Shown here one piece after another: positions 48,901-60,000 of a stretch of DNA of 64,000 bases (position 1 is its first letter; each line of letters starts with the position of its first letter). Both the position numbers and the translations under genes were made by a program. The DNA is taken from NCBI RefSeq assembly GCF_964355755.1, contig NC_092675.1, positions 21,156,912 to 21,220,911 on the forward strand. Direction: 5' to 3'. The DNA comes from Antedon mediterranea. Lineage: Eukaryota; Echinodermata; Crinoidea; Comatulida; Antedonidae. The notes below the pieces were generated by a model. That model was not told the origin of the DNA. It did not search any database and worked only from the letters and a program-made list of their open reading frames with translations.

Positions 48901-50900
48901 CAAATTAAAATTATCTTTCACCTGTGTTGGTTGGTGATCAAAACTGCACACCTTCCAGTAGGTAGAGTATCATGTTCTTTGTAGACAACCAGAGCGCCTT
49001 CTGCTTGCCCTTTTTGCTTTAATATCTCACCAAATTTATCCTTTCCAATACATCCAAATATTGTTGTTGCATGTGGAAGATTTAGTATAAGCTATACAAA
49101 GAATTAAAGATTGTTAAATTGACTAACCTTGAGAAAAGAAGTAATACAGTACAAATATTAATAACTATACATTGTAAATAAAAGTAACACATTGTGTAAG
49201 ACTAACTAACCATGCTGGTAATATTTAATAATAAACAATAATAATAATAGATTTATATAGCACAAATAAACCATGACTCTATGCGCTCGACAATAAAGAG
49301 AAAAGAGGGGAAACCAAAAGAAAGAGAACAAAAAGACAAAAACACCAAGCTAGCACCTAAACAGATGGGGTACACCATCACCGCTAACTGGGGATCAGTG
49401 CGTAAGTACCCCAGTTAGCATCGGTTAAGTGTTGATCTTTTCAGGGATCCGGTGCCTCCTAGTCTACTTTAGTCAGAAAACAACAACAGGCAAAAAAGAT
49501 TTATAGATATCTTAACTCTTACGGTAATTTGGAAGATTCAATCAATACCACTTTCACATTTTCTGGCAACTGTGTTTTGTATAGTGTGCGTCCTGGTAAT
49601 TGTACACTCACAAGTTTTTGATGTGAAAGAGGTATTACAATTTAACTGTAATGGAATTTCTGCGCCCAACCATTCATCCATTCATAGATGTAGTACTGAT
49701 GAAGAAAGTCTTTCTGATGGTGACTATACTACAGAATGAACCCAAACGTGGCTAATTTTGGCCTTACTAGGAAGTACCAAAAGCAAAACTCCGGAGACAC
49801 TCCGGAGTTGACACCCCGCTGTTTTGGTGTGAAAGTAAAATCAAGCAACTCCGGAGTTTAAAACTGCGGAGTTGAACAGCTGAACATTCTCCGGAGAGCG
49901 AACTGAGGGGACACCCCGGTGTTTTGGTGTGAAAGGTACCAACATCAAAACTCCGGAGTTTTAGGGCAAAAGGTCATCCTCACACGATCACTCATTGCTT
50001 TAGTTTTATTTCAAAATACTTTAAATATTTGTACAAAATATACACCGGGTCTAGAAAATAGTAAGTAGTATCAATAAAACATTATATTACTTCTGAGGCT
50101 TTTGAAAGTAATTATTAAATTAAAATATTATTAATTAAAATGATTCTAATGATCGTCGCTATGTAAACAAACAAAATAGAGGGCGACATTTACAATTTAT
50201 TTTATAAACCCCAGGGTTGCTAGGTTGGTGTGAAAGGGGTATGGCCGGAGTTTCTTGACGTTTTGAATGGTCATAAACCCTGGGGTGCCTCCGGAGTTTT
50301 GGTATGAAAGGGGTATAGGAAGAGGAGTGGGGAGTGAAAAAGGTAGAATAAATGAAGTTGTTTGCAATGACTTTACATGGCTGACCATGGCTGACCTGGG
50401 AAATTCTGATTGAATTCTGTGCAGATCCTCCAGCACTATATTTCACTTCACAATCTTTCTGAAGTACCTCATAGATTAAATTCTGCTCTGTACCAATGTG
50501 TATTGAATTGTCCTCTTCAAGGTTAAACCTAGATACAACAAGATGCAATTTATAATTTACTTGCAATTTGAAGAATATCTTGGAGAGATGACAAAGACCT
50601 CATGGCATAACGTTTGTTATTACTAATAACTTATTGTATAGGATTTCTGAACATACATTTGTTTTACAGCAATTAAAGAACGTACATATTTTTATTTAGC
50701 TACTAAAAAATTAATCAAATTAAAAACAAATCTGAAAGAACTTGTAGAATTAATTAATAAAATAAAACAATTTCACTAAAATAACTACACCTTTTCAAGA
50801 AGTCATCTGTGACGTTTGCGATCATATCTAACAAAGGAATACCAAGTGCTGCAATACATCCTTCTTTGCACACTCCAGCGGGTGAAGAAGCTGTCATCAT
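45993..50900 (-). CDS. adk: adenosine kinase, nine exons, complete
   Basis: PfkB-family enzyme that phosphorylates adenosine to AMP with ATP, in cytosol or nucleus, controlling adenosine levels and methylation by-product clearance. Minus-strand exons: 50791-50900, 50396-50528, 48922-49091, 48208-48307, 47687-47857, 47410-47445, 47027-47141, 46715-46801, 45993-46144. All junctions are GT-AG and phases agree. The sum is 1074 nt, or 357 residues plus stop; human isoforms are about 345-362. Visible motifs: GIPLLDM (20-26), YSAGGSAQNSIR (67-78, sugar-binding GGSxQN), FGCIGKDKFGE, LNLSATYI, PYVDILFGS, RIVVITQGE, and the anion-hole signature DTCGAGDAFVGG with catalytic Asp303. Vertebrates have Asn where Cys299 stands, and the last residues after HTG diverge from the usual CTFPEKPDF. 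Exon 6 is only 36 bp. The gene is divergent from the TRIM gene. Confidence 0.96.
48561..48797. mobile_element. 237-bp MITE in an adenosine kinase intron
   Basis: The ends TGTCATTTGTCGTATTCGAT and the complementary ATCGAATACGACAAATGTCA are 21-bp inverted repeats with one mismatch. Inside are repeated CTCAACG-type words (GTACTCAACGG). It lies between exons 3 and 4 and has no coding capacity. The target duplication is unclear. Confidence 0.75.
49246..49470 (-). mobile_element. SINE copy in an adenosine kinase intron
   Basis: Read on the minus strand, it ends TTTATTGTCGAGCGCATAGA...GCTATATAAATCTA followed by a (TTA)n tail. This matches the truncated copy at 45605-45717. The upstream part contains an inverted pair CTAACTGGGGTACTTACG / GATCCCCAGTTAG. 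No clear tRNA A/B boxes were confirmed. Confidence 0.6.
49544..50322. mobile_element. cluster of MITE pieces with TTTCACAC and CTCCGGAG motifs
   Basis: Three neighbouring pieces sit in the intron between exons 2 and 3. One is a 93-bp element, 49544-49636, with ends AATACCACTTTCACAT and ATGTGAAAGAGGTATT. The second, about 49786-49975, has many copies of CTCCGGAGTT and two of CGGTGTTTTGGTGTGAAAG type. The third, about 50212-50322, has GGTGTGAAAGGGGTATGGCC and CCGGAGTTTTGGTATGAAAG around an inverted pair AAACCCCAGGGTTGC / AAACCCTGGGGTGC. They seem to be related foldback MITEs that inserted in or next to one another. No transposase is present. Confidence 0.65.
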
Positions 50901-52522
50901 CGTAATTACTTTAAAAAAAGGCCTAGGCCTAGCTAGATAGAGACTAGCCTAGACTAGAAGGCCTAGATTTTGGTGCCTCTAGATAAACTTTAAAAACAGG
51001 TCAACCAAATATAAATGGATAGACGTTTTCCGGAGTACTATAAGAAAGTGTTGTGAGAAAATTCTGGTTTAACAAAAAACGCGATGATATAAAAACAGTT
51101 ATTTTAAAATTAAAAACATGTGGTTAAAAAAGTTTGGAAACTATCGACGATGCATCCAATCATCCAAAACTGATCCAAAACATTGTGCTGCGCCCCCTAT
51201 AATGATATATATGTAGGAGCTTTTGGTGGGTGAGCAAAAAGTACCGTAGTGAGTTGGAAGAATATTGTTTTATAAAAATATAGAAAAACATTATCTTTTG
51301 TGGTACGAATGATAATGAATGCTGCACTGGATTGAAATGGTTCATGAATCGAGTAGCTGGTTATATTAATGACAAGTATATAGACAATAGTGACAGGTAT
51401 CGACAAAATAATCCCCCAATCCGGATCTACCGTAAATAAGCTCAAACTTCTTTATTCCATTTCATTCACAGTGGTTGAGTTATTTTAATAACAATGAGTA
51501 TATCCTATTCAAAAATATTCCATTGCAGGTTTTATATATTTGCGTAAGCAGCGTGACGTATTGTTAGCTAACCCTTATTGTTCATCATTTGTTATGTTTT
51601 TCTCTCTAAAAACTGAATAACGGGTCGCTTTTTAAAGGTTTACTGGACTTCACTGTTTCTAAAAGGTAGGCAAACGGACATAGCTATTATTTTAACGATT
51701 GTATTAACTTCTTTTACAGTTTAAAGAATATGCACTTATAACTAATTACTCATGTACTGCCACTTATAAGTTGGGGTCTGATAGTGCAATCGTATATTCG
51801 ATTGAATTTCCGGGTGTTTACTGACGTACAGGCGTAGCATGCTAATAGGCCTACTAATATTATGTCGGTATATTATGCCTATCATTTTAGGAATATTTTA
51901 ACGTAGTCTATGCATAGCTGACAGAAACAATTTGATTTAATCCATCAACACCGTATTTATTCGGAATCAAAATACTAACACAGTATTATTAATATAATTA
52001 TATGACATTTCCTGTTTTGTATGTATACGTTGTAGATCACTAAACTTCTAATATTTCTAACTCATTATTTACCTCGTGTATGTGGTTCTTGAGGTACGGT
52101 GTTCAACACTGTTCCTTCTTCAATATTAATGTACCCTGCATGCAATGTATCCTTTGAAATCCATTTGACAGTATACGCCTCGTGTGTGTTAAATGGTATA
52201 ACAGGAAAGTGACATTTTAATTAAGAAAGCCCGCCGTTGCATCTAACATAACTTTTCTAATGTCACATGTTTGAAAGCTAAAATCTATAACACCATGCTC
52301 AGGTCTTCACAGGATTCCATCCCTTAGAATACATGACGTCCACACGAGGAATGGAAACCCTAACCCCATGATCAATAGTCGTTAAAACAGTTTCTATATA
52401 ATGATTATGAGTTACAATTTTACCATGGAATTCATGATTTTACTGATTTAAAAATTACGTTTCTCATGACTTTATCCATTATTTTACAATTAGGCCTATA
52501 TCTCTCATTCCAGACTTCCAAA
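50901..52522. other. region between divergent adenosine kinase and TRIM genes
   Basis: Holds the 5' sides of both genes, which point away from each other. AGGCCTAGGCCTAG words occur near 50920. TCTCATTCCAG just before the TRIM start codon looks like a splice acceptor, which would place the end of a 5' UTR intron here. No promoter elements were identified with confidence. Confidence 0.45.
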
Positions 52523-54742
52523 ATGACTGAGAGAAAAGTTGTTCAAGATCTGGACAAGAAAGTTCTAGAGTGTCCAATATGCATGAAGCGATTTTCACAA
52601 CCACGGGCACTTCCATGTCTGCATACATACTGTCTCGAATGTATAGAAAATTGGGCGGTTGTGAAATGTAAACTTCAATGTCCACTGTGCTCTCGTACGT
52701 TCCAGATTCCAGAAGGTGGTGTAGAAAAACTTGCACCAAATACTACCATTAACAGCTTACTTGATTATATCAAGACAATGGAGGAAGAGAAGAGTCCAGA
52801 GGAAGAAGAGGAGGACAATGTTTTAGCAGCAGAAGAATCACCGATGTTATTCTGCAGTTGTCGAAAACAACCACCAACCCACCATTGTAAAGAGTGTGAA
52901 GAAAACGTATGTATTGAGTGTAAAAAGCAGCACAAATCATCGCGGTTGAAGTCAAAGAAACACACCTTACTGCCACTCAGTGAACTAGTCCAATCGACAT
53001 CAAACAAAGAAGTTATTAAACCAAAGTTGTGTGACATTCACAAAAATAACACGTTAGAGTTTTTTTGCACAAGTTGTACAAAGTTAGCGTGTAGTCGATG
53101 TAAAGAGCAGTTTCATAAGTCAACGACTGAACATTTAGTTGTCTTAGCATCCACGGCGTGTATGGAGCTTAAAGCAGAAGTTCAGGAGTTGGTTCATAAA
53201 GGAAAGAAAAGAATTGACGACACACAATCCTATTTACAAACATCTGGCGCAAACACCTCTGGTTTAACGACAACTCGAGATGTATGCAAATTAGGTGTTG
53301 ACGTTTGGAAAAAAGGTGTCATTGAACAAATAGAATTGTATTGCGAAAATCTGAAGAAGAATATTGATGATGTTGACGAGTTACACAAGTATGCTCTCCA
53401 TCTCAAAATGCAAAAATCACAGGCATTGCTCTCCGAAATCTCTGGTACAATTGTCACTTTGCAGAGTAAATTTTTACGAAACAGCTTGATGAATGATCTT
53501 GAGTCAAATGTAAAGGAAGTCGGTGCGATTCGCAACTATCTGTACAATCTAGAAAAACTAGATCAAGAAGAGATTTCCTCAGATGTGAAGTTTATTCCAT
53601 CTCGTGAATTTACTGAAGCACTTTGTAATGGAGTTGGAACCATCAACACCGTAGAAGATCTGTACAAAGTGTCAGAAGTTGATAGGTTAACTGAAATCAC
53701 AGAAGGAGAAACGTTTACGATTGGAGTAGATTGTTTTAAGGGTGATAAGGCATGTGAGTTGGTTGCAACGATACGGGACCCACTAGGTAAAGAGAGAATC
53801 CCCAATATTTCGGAACAAAACGGTCGGTACATATTAAGAGGTCAATGCAATATTCCGGGTGAATGGCTGTTAAAAATAACCACTGGTAAAATGCATATTC
53901 AAGGGTCTCCGATTGTTATCAAAGTACACCAAGAAGGGCTTAATGTAACCATACCTAACATTTTAGATTACATGGAACATACCAAAGATACTAAAGTGAT
54001 GAACGTTTGTTGTAGCAAAGAAGGACTGTTACTTGTGACTAGTGCGGGTCGAGATATTCTAAAGTTTAAACCAACGGGTGAGTTTGTCGGTAAGATTGTA
54101 CTGCAACCTGGAACAAGAGTCAGTGGGTTATGTAATATAAGCGATAGTCTAATGGCGTACAGTAATATGGGAAATAAATGTATTACAACATGTAGCCATG
54201 CCTTCAATGAAATATTGTCATTCGGAAAGGGTATCGTTAAACAACCTCGCGGTCTTGCTGTTCGCCGAGATGTCAGTGATCTCTATGCTGCGGATTCTGA
54301 TGCTCATTGCATATTTCGCTTTGACTACCAAACGGGAAAACTAATCAGTACAATTGGATCAGCTGGCAAAGGTATCGGTCAGATGCTAAACCCTCAGGAC
54401 GTGTCCATAACCCGCGGTGGTCATCTTCTTATAGTTGATTTTGGAAATCATAGGGTTTCAATGTTAGACACTAAGGACAAGTTTGTAAAAATCATGATTG
54501 GTTATGGTCAAGAGGACGGAAAGGTTATAGGTCCATCTGGGATAGTTGTGTGCGAAGACGATAACGTTATTGTATCTAGTAATCATAAATTACAACTGTT
54601 TGACCAGAGTGGCAAGTTTCTAAAGAGGATCGATAAAGATGAAGATGGTCTGAATGTTCCAGTGTTCATGAGTTTAATTTCATCAAAGACGTTCGCGGTC
54701 GCAAATCACAGAGAAGATAATATCAAGATATATAATTATTAG
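52523..54742 (+). CDS. TRIM-NHL family E3 ubiquitin ligase, single coding exon
   Basis: 739 residues from ATG 52523. An in-frame ATG at 52466 would add 19 residues, but it lies before a likely acceptor (TCTCATTCCAG at 52503-52513), so I prefer the inner start. Order of domains: RING (about 17-61, CPIC...CLHTYC...CPLC), B-box 1 (about 110-150, CSC...HHCKEC), B-box 2 (about 170-210, CDIHKNNTLEFFCTSC), coiled coil (about 215-350), filamin/ABP280-type Ig domain (about 390-490, ending HIQGSPIVIKV), and NHL-type beta-propeller repeats to the end (DPQ/LNPQDVSITRGGHLLIVDFGNHRV style). This is the TRIM2/TRIM3/TRIM71 layout. Two B-boxes and lack of introns are common in lineage-expanded invertebrate TRIMs, so orthology to a named gene is not claimed. 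Predicted RING-dependent ubiquitin transfer and propeller-mediated substrate or RNA binding. Confidence 0.95.
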   Translation: MTERKVVQDLDKKVLECPICMKRFSQPRALPCLHTYCLECIENWAVVKCKLQCPLCSRTFQIPEGGVEKLAPNTTINSLLDYIKTMEEEKSPEEEEEDNVLAAEESPMLFCSCRKQPPTHHCKECEENVCIECKKQHKSSRLKSKKHTLLPLSELVQSTSNKEVIKPKLCDIHKNNTLEFFCTSCTKLACSRCKEQFHKSTTEHLVVLASTACMELKAEVQELVHKGKKRIDDTQSYLQTSGANTSGLTTTRDVCKLGVDVWKKGVIEQIELYCENLKKNIDDVDELHKYALHLKMQKSQALLSEISGTIVTLQSKFLRNSLMNDLESNVKEVGAIRNYLYNLEKLDQEEISSDVKFIPSREFTEALCNGVGTINTVEDLYKVSEVDRLTEITEGETFTIGVDCFKGDKACELVATIRDPLGKERIPNISEQNGRYILRGQCNIPGEWLLKITTGKMHIQGSPIVIKVHQEGLNVTIPNILDYMEHTKDTKVMNVCCSKEGLLLVTSAGRDILKFKPTGEFVGKIVLQPGTRVSGLCNISDSLMAYSNMGNKCITTCSHAFNEILSFGKGIVKQPRGLAVRRDVSDLYAADSDAHCIFRFDYQTGKLISTIGSAGKGIGQMLNPQDVSITRGGHLLIVDFGNHRVSMLDTKDKFVKIMIGYGQEDGKVIGPSGIVVCEDDNVIVSSNHKLQLFDQSGKFLKRIDKDEDGLNVPVFMSLISSKTFAVANHREDNIKIYNY

Positions 54743-55012
54743 TATCGGCCATCCAAAGATGTGATGAAAATGTTGTAACATAATTTGAGATACAAAACAG
54801 TGTTGTGGGTAACGAGAATATAGCTTATAACTTAACCATAGAAGCCAGCCAGAGGATTGCCTTGCTTAAATTACCTTGACATTGCATTAACAGAATACAG
54901 AAATATAATGCATTATAAAGATCAGACATTACCTTGGTAGAAAGAATGTAGCACTCTGCTATTAATTGTAAAAAGAAAAAAAAAGTGTGATTACATATCA
55001 CTCTCCTCGTTA

Positions 55013-55191
55013 AGCTTGGTTCCCACTAGAACGTAACGCAAGGACGTAAACGCAACGCAAGCGTTTTAACCAATGACAAGCGAAGTTATAGACAGTTAGC
55101 AATCACAAGCGAATAGGCCATCGCTTGTGATTGGTCAATTCATTTGCGTTGCGTTACGTCCTTGCGTTGCGTCGCTAATGGGAACCCCGCT
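55013..55191. mobile_element. 179-bp MITE with TTA target duplication
   Basis: TTA flanks both ends (55010-55012 and 55192-55194). The left end AGCTTGGTTCCCACTAG and the right end CTAATGGGAACCCCGCT are inverted repeats, continuing into ACGCAAGGACGT...ACGTCCTTGCGT. The middle has an inverted pair CAAGCGAA/TCGCTTG. The TTA duplication suits PIF/Harbinger-type mobilisation (inference). It lies about 270 bp after the TRIM stop codon. Confidence 0.85.
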
Positions 55192-55373
55192 TTAGTAGGA
55201 AATATCATAAAAAAGAGTGTTATATTTATAATGTTTTTCTAATTATGTAAAATAATTAAGTACACAGACGTCATGCATGTAACATTACGCTTTAGTCGAA
55301 ATACAAATTTTCCTTCTTTATTTTTTATTCTGTGCATGTACAAACATTTCATTTGTTTCCGCAATCCAAACGG

Positions 55374-55740
55374 GTTATTTATTTATTTATTTATTTTATG
55401 TCTTTAGGCAATGTGGCCAAGGATTACCAATAGTGAATTAATCACTGTCCTATCAGATAGGTGGTAATCCCCCTGATACAGGGGCTATTGTGTGAACCAG
55501 TTCACCGGGGTAACCCCCTACTCTTTTTCGAATAATGAACTGGGTTCTTTAAAGTACACACAGGTTATAACTGTGTACACTGGACCTACGGTTTATAGTC
55601 CTTATCCGAGAAGACTTGTTCCACCACCAGAACTAGGAGCGAGTCGGCCTCGAACCCTTGCCGATGTTGTTATTGGCTCTTTAGGTACGGTAAACGGCGC
55701 CCCTGCCTTAACCGCTAGGCCATATGACTCGCTCGTTGTA
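55374..55740 (-). mobile_element. tRNA-derived SINE with type-II tRNA head
   Basis: On the minus strand the head (55639-55732, 94 nt) starts GCGAGTC and ends GACTCGC, an intact 7-bp acceptor-stem pairing. It holds an A box, TGGCCTAGCGGTTAAGG, and a B box, GGGTTCGAGGC. The length and A box fit a Leu/Ser-type (long variable arm) tRNA origin. An unrelated body follows, ending in (AAAT)n at 55374-55398. An 89-codon frame across the plus strand is a by-product. Confidence 0.85.
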
Positions 55741-57026
55741 ATTGAAAGAGATAAAAAATAAACGAATATATAAATTAAAATTGCAAATATATTAATTGGC
55801 TCCCACAACACAAGTTACTTTGCTTCCATAATAGTTTGCCTCTTTATTATATATATTTTATTTATACTCTATATTAATTAATTTGAAAAGAATAAATAAA
55901 TATTATTTTTTTTAAATTAAAAGCATGAAGTTTCCATTATTTTTCATTTTTTTTCATTTTTTTTCATTTCATTTATTTCAATATCATCATCGCAGCCTTA
56001 GCTGAATTACAAAGATATTTACATTTTCTCAATATTAAAATTTGTATAAAAGTATAAAACCAATGATAATTATATATAAAAAAGGAGGCAATTTACATAA
56101 GAAATACAATACAGGAACATTCAAAAAGTTTAGCTTAAAATATTAAAATATGTGCATTTGATAACCCGTGAAAATATAAAAATATCTCATCAGTAGTAAA
56201 TGCATACAAGAAGAATAATGACATTTTTAAAAAGTCATTACATTGTTGGCGAGATAGTACATATTACCTTGGAATTCCGCCTTACGCTAACCCCCAAGAT
56301 TAATGGACTATGCCATACTTTTTCTCACTTACTGGGCCTAAGGCTTGTTCACTCAGCTCAGACGTTTTGGTACAGATACACGTCAGAGATCGGTAACCAA
56401 CTTCGTAAGTAGCTCAATTATTATTTTTCTATTATCCAACATAATTTATAATAATTCGAGTATATTAATCTAAAATCGGTTATATTTGAATCAATTTTGT
56501 ATAATTCTTTTAAATGGTTGTTGAAGGTAAAAACAAGTATGTGCCTATGTAGAGTTGTATAACTTAAGAACATTATAATCACTAGATCTATATAAACTGT
56601 TCTTTAGGTATCTTCCGCTAGCTTAAGAAACAAAATCAAAATTCTATTAAAAATATTTTCAATTTACATTTATTTAGTCATCATTAGTACATACAGTAAG
56701 CATATCATATCATCATCATCCAGTACAACAGAAAGTCAAGAAGATAATTTTATCTTGTATTTTTTGATGTTTTTATATGAATGATTTTATGCTATATTTG
56801 TTTTTATTGTGTTTTCTTGTTATTATGACGAGCAATGAATTTCCTTTTTGAGGATCAATAAAAGTTATCTTATCTTATCTTATCTTATATGGCTAAATCC
56901 TGCAGGTTTGAATTCTGTTTTTGCACACAAAAAAATAACCAATGCAAATGCATACATATTTCAATTATATTATTATATATATTAAGTTAATATATAATAA
57001 TATATATTATTTAGGAACTGGACAAT
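55741..57026. other. region upstream of the SPARC-like gene, with a LINE-like tail
   Basis: 56760-56890 ends in GAGGATCAATAAAAGTTATC and repeats of TCTTA, a common form of non-LTR retrotransposon 3' end. CAACTTC|GTAAGT at 56404/56405 is a strong splice donor and could end a non-coding first exon of the SPARC-like gene, whose coding exon 1 follows an ATTATTTAG acceptor at 57012. That link is inference. Confidence 0.4.
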
Positions 57027-60000
57027 ATGGCTTCGTACAACATACTTCTTATTGCTGCGATCATTGCAATCGTAAGTTTAAAGTTTTATTCTTTTATTTT
57101 TGCATTATTCTGAAGTTTTTAATTTGATAAAATCTTGAGAAATAGGCATCACATTTTAAGGTTTTTTAATTCGGGTACAAATGTTTCCGGCCGCGGGACC
57201 AGTAAAACATCTTTATTACACGTTTCATATCATAGAACGTGTAATGTTATGTTATTTTAGCATTTTTGAAAAACGTAAACTTAAATAATGATTGTGATAT
57301 TGAAGATTGACCGGTCTGTAAGTCGGTCATTATAGTTTAACCTATATCCCGGTTGTTATTCTAATCCGTTACCCAATCTATGAAGTAAGTCCAAAACGTT
57401 TCCTTCGCTCCCACTATCAAAACAGAGAGATCCAGTCAGTATGCTCAACTTGAGTTATATATTTTAGATTTGAAATAATTCAAAGTAAAATTATCAATCA
57501 TGATAGGCCTATCGAAAGCTGTAGAACGTTGTGTGTGTATTATATTAACTATAATTATAACTGCTGACCATTTTGTGTGCACACAATTGGACTGGTATTA
57601 AAGGAACACCGTGCTTAAAATAACCTATACCAAAACACATCATTGGCTGAAAAACATCCTTAATAATGGTTAAATATTGTTGATATAATAATAAGAAAGT
57701 TAATGAACTGTACCGATTAGTTCCGTCTTCTAGAAATTGCAAACTTTTAAAAAGTTAAATAAAACTGAATAAATAAATTACAATAGGCATATTGTACAGA
57801 TGGCTATGATTGTGTGTTTGTTTATCTTATTTAATTCTTACGAATATTATATGACATAACGTCTAGACAAACAACACCAGTCACTACAATGAAAAATAAT
57901 TCGAAAATGACTAATGCGTCATACAGAGTAAGGTAAAGAAAACACACGCCTTATTATTTCAAGCTGTGGAATAGAAACTGAAGCATTTTTCAAAAAAAGA
58001 AATGAAAACAATTATATGGGTTGTGTATTATCAAAATCAAATATTGAAGCCTATAGCATAAATTAATAGGTTACAATGTTTAGTCCTTGAGGTATGGAGT
58101 AATATGAAATGTTTATTAGTTAAGACAACTGAAGATGTTTTTGAAAGTTCCCAAAACACTGTTCCAATCAACTTAGGCCTTAAAGCAGAGGGGCCGATGG
58201 GAAAATCACGTTTGGCAGGCTTTCTAACATAATTGAAATCTTATTTCAGCATATTGTTCTTTGTTTTGTTTTATTAACTTCCAAGCCTGGAGGTAAAAAC
58301 GAACTAAAATAACTAATCATAGCCTACGATTGAACAAAAACACTATTTCGTCCAAATGGTTAAAATTAACTGGTCTAAAACACAGTCGTTGGAAAGTGTA
58401 TTACTTTCACTAGGTCAGGAATGGTGTAATCCATCCATTGGTGAGAATGGTATCGTGTGGAGAAGTGAAATGAAATCTTGGACCAGTTGTCAGAATGGAA
58501 TGCTGGACAAATAACCTTTGACCCCATACTTATAATAATTCCATTTTACGCCTAGGCCTACCTAAACTTTTAATTTGATTTTGTAATAATCAAAGGTTTG
58601 TAATGTAACTTCCAGAACTATTCAATACTTCAGTAACAACTTCCAATTCTCGATTCGAATTTCTTTTATTTAGAAGTTTCAAAAGCACAAGACAACAGCT
58701 GTTGATAAATGAACATAATGATTCCAATTTTTACACTTTGATCCGTGGGCCTCATTGTACATTAATCAATGTTATCTTTCTTTAGGCATCAGCTGCCATA
58801 AGCCAAAAGGAGCTTGCACCAGAGGAAAGTAAGTATTATTGTACAAATAGTTTTACAAACAATTAAAAAATTGTAAAATATAGGCATATGACAAAACCAA
58901 CATAGTCGATACTGTTGCAAATTATATTTCAAACAAACATTTGATTGGAAATAACGTTTCTCCAATGCCAAACTATAGGTCTACCTTGTAGAAAATGGGC
59001 TAAATACATGATGTTTTATGTCTTCCTAAAATAAATCTTAATTTGTCTTTATCATTTGCATTATTAAAAACTATTAGACCATCCATGAGATAATCCATAC
59101 TCGTTTGACAATAAGGCAAATATTAAATAATAACCATAATAGTAAGTTAGACGTCACCTTCGCATGCAAGACATAACAAAGACCTTTAAGAACATACCTG
59201 GATGTTATCGACACCTTGTTATTTAGGTAATGTACTGCCAGGAGGTCTATGCACAAATCACTTATGTTATGGCAGGGCTTATTGACAAATGCAAACGCCT
59301 ATAGGCACGGTAACAATGTATTAACAAAATGTCATGTTATAGAATGTAATCCGGGTCCTTTCTGGTTTCCTGAGACCCATTTTATCCTCTCCCTCTCCTC
59401 TTTATTTTTATAACACTGTTTATTTTCATTGAATGTAATGAATAGGCCTAAATGTATTCCTATTCGAAAAATAAACGAAATCTAAGTAATTGGAGGATGG
59501 GCAGCAAAGTATGATCAAACTAATTATAATTCTGTAATTGAGTTAATTCAAAAAGTTCGTTCAGTTACGTCCTGCAAATCTTATCAAGCAAAATTTTGCT
59601 TAAGACTTTGGCAATTGTTTCTGGAAAGCATTTAACGTAGGAATGTAGACATGTAGGCCTACGGGTTTTTTGTCAATAATGTACAAACAAAAGCCACATT
59701 CACATAACATTTATATAATTATTTTAAATACAAGAACATCTGTTGTTTTTTATTAAATTTTCTTGTAAAGTAGTGTAATACGCAGAGAATAAAGCAAATA
59801 CAGTTTTCTTTGATACGTAACTTAATACCGTAATTATTTGTTAGACTTAACAGATATATATTTAGAAGCAATACGGTTTTGTGATGAAATGCGTTTACTT
59901 CGTTTTTGCTTGAAAAGATTTGCTTTTTGCATTTTGTTTACAACAGCGGTTTTTAGTCGCGTGGACGCGACTCAATAGTTCACTATGTCGGTCGGTCGGT

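Noticed and set aside
50159-50566. 135-codon minus-strand frame
   Set aside because: Only the middle part (50396-50528) is a real exon, of adenosine kinase; the rest reads through intron and MITE sequence.
52466-52522. Upstream ATG giving the TRIM protein 19 extra residues
   Set aside because: A splice acceptor-like TCTCATTCCAG falls between this ATG and the inner one, and the extra residues are not RING-like.
55639-55732. Functional tRNA gene
   Set aside because: A long SINE body with an (AAAT)n tail follows directly, so it is a retroposon head rather than a tRNA gene.
55492-55761. 89-codon plus-strand frame
   Set aside because: It lies antisense across a tRNA-derived SINE and its tRNA-like head.
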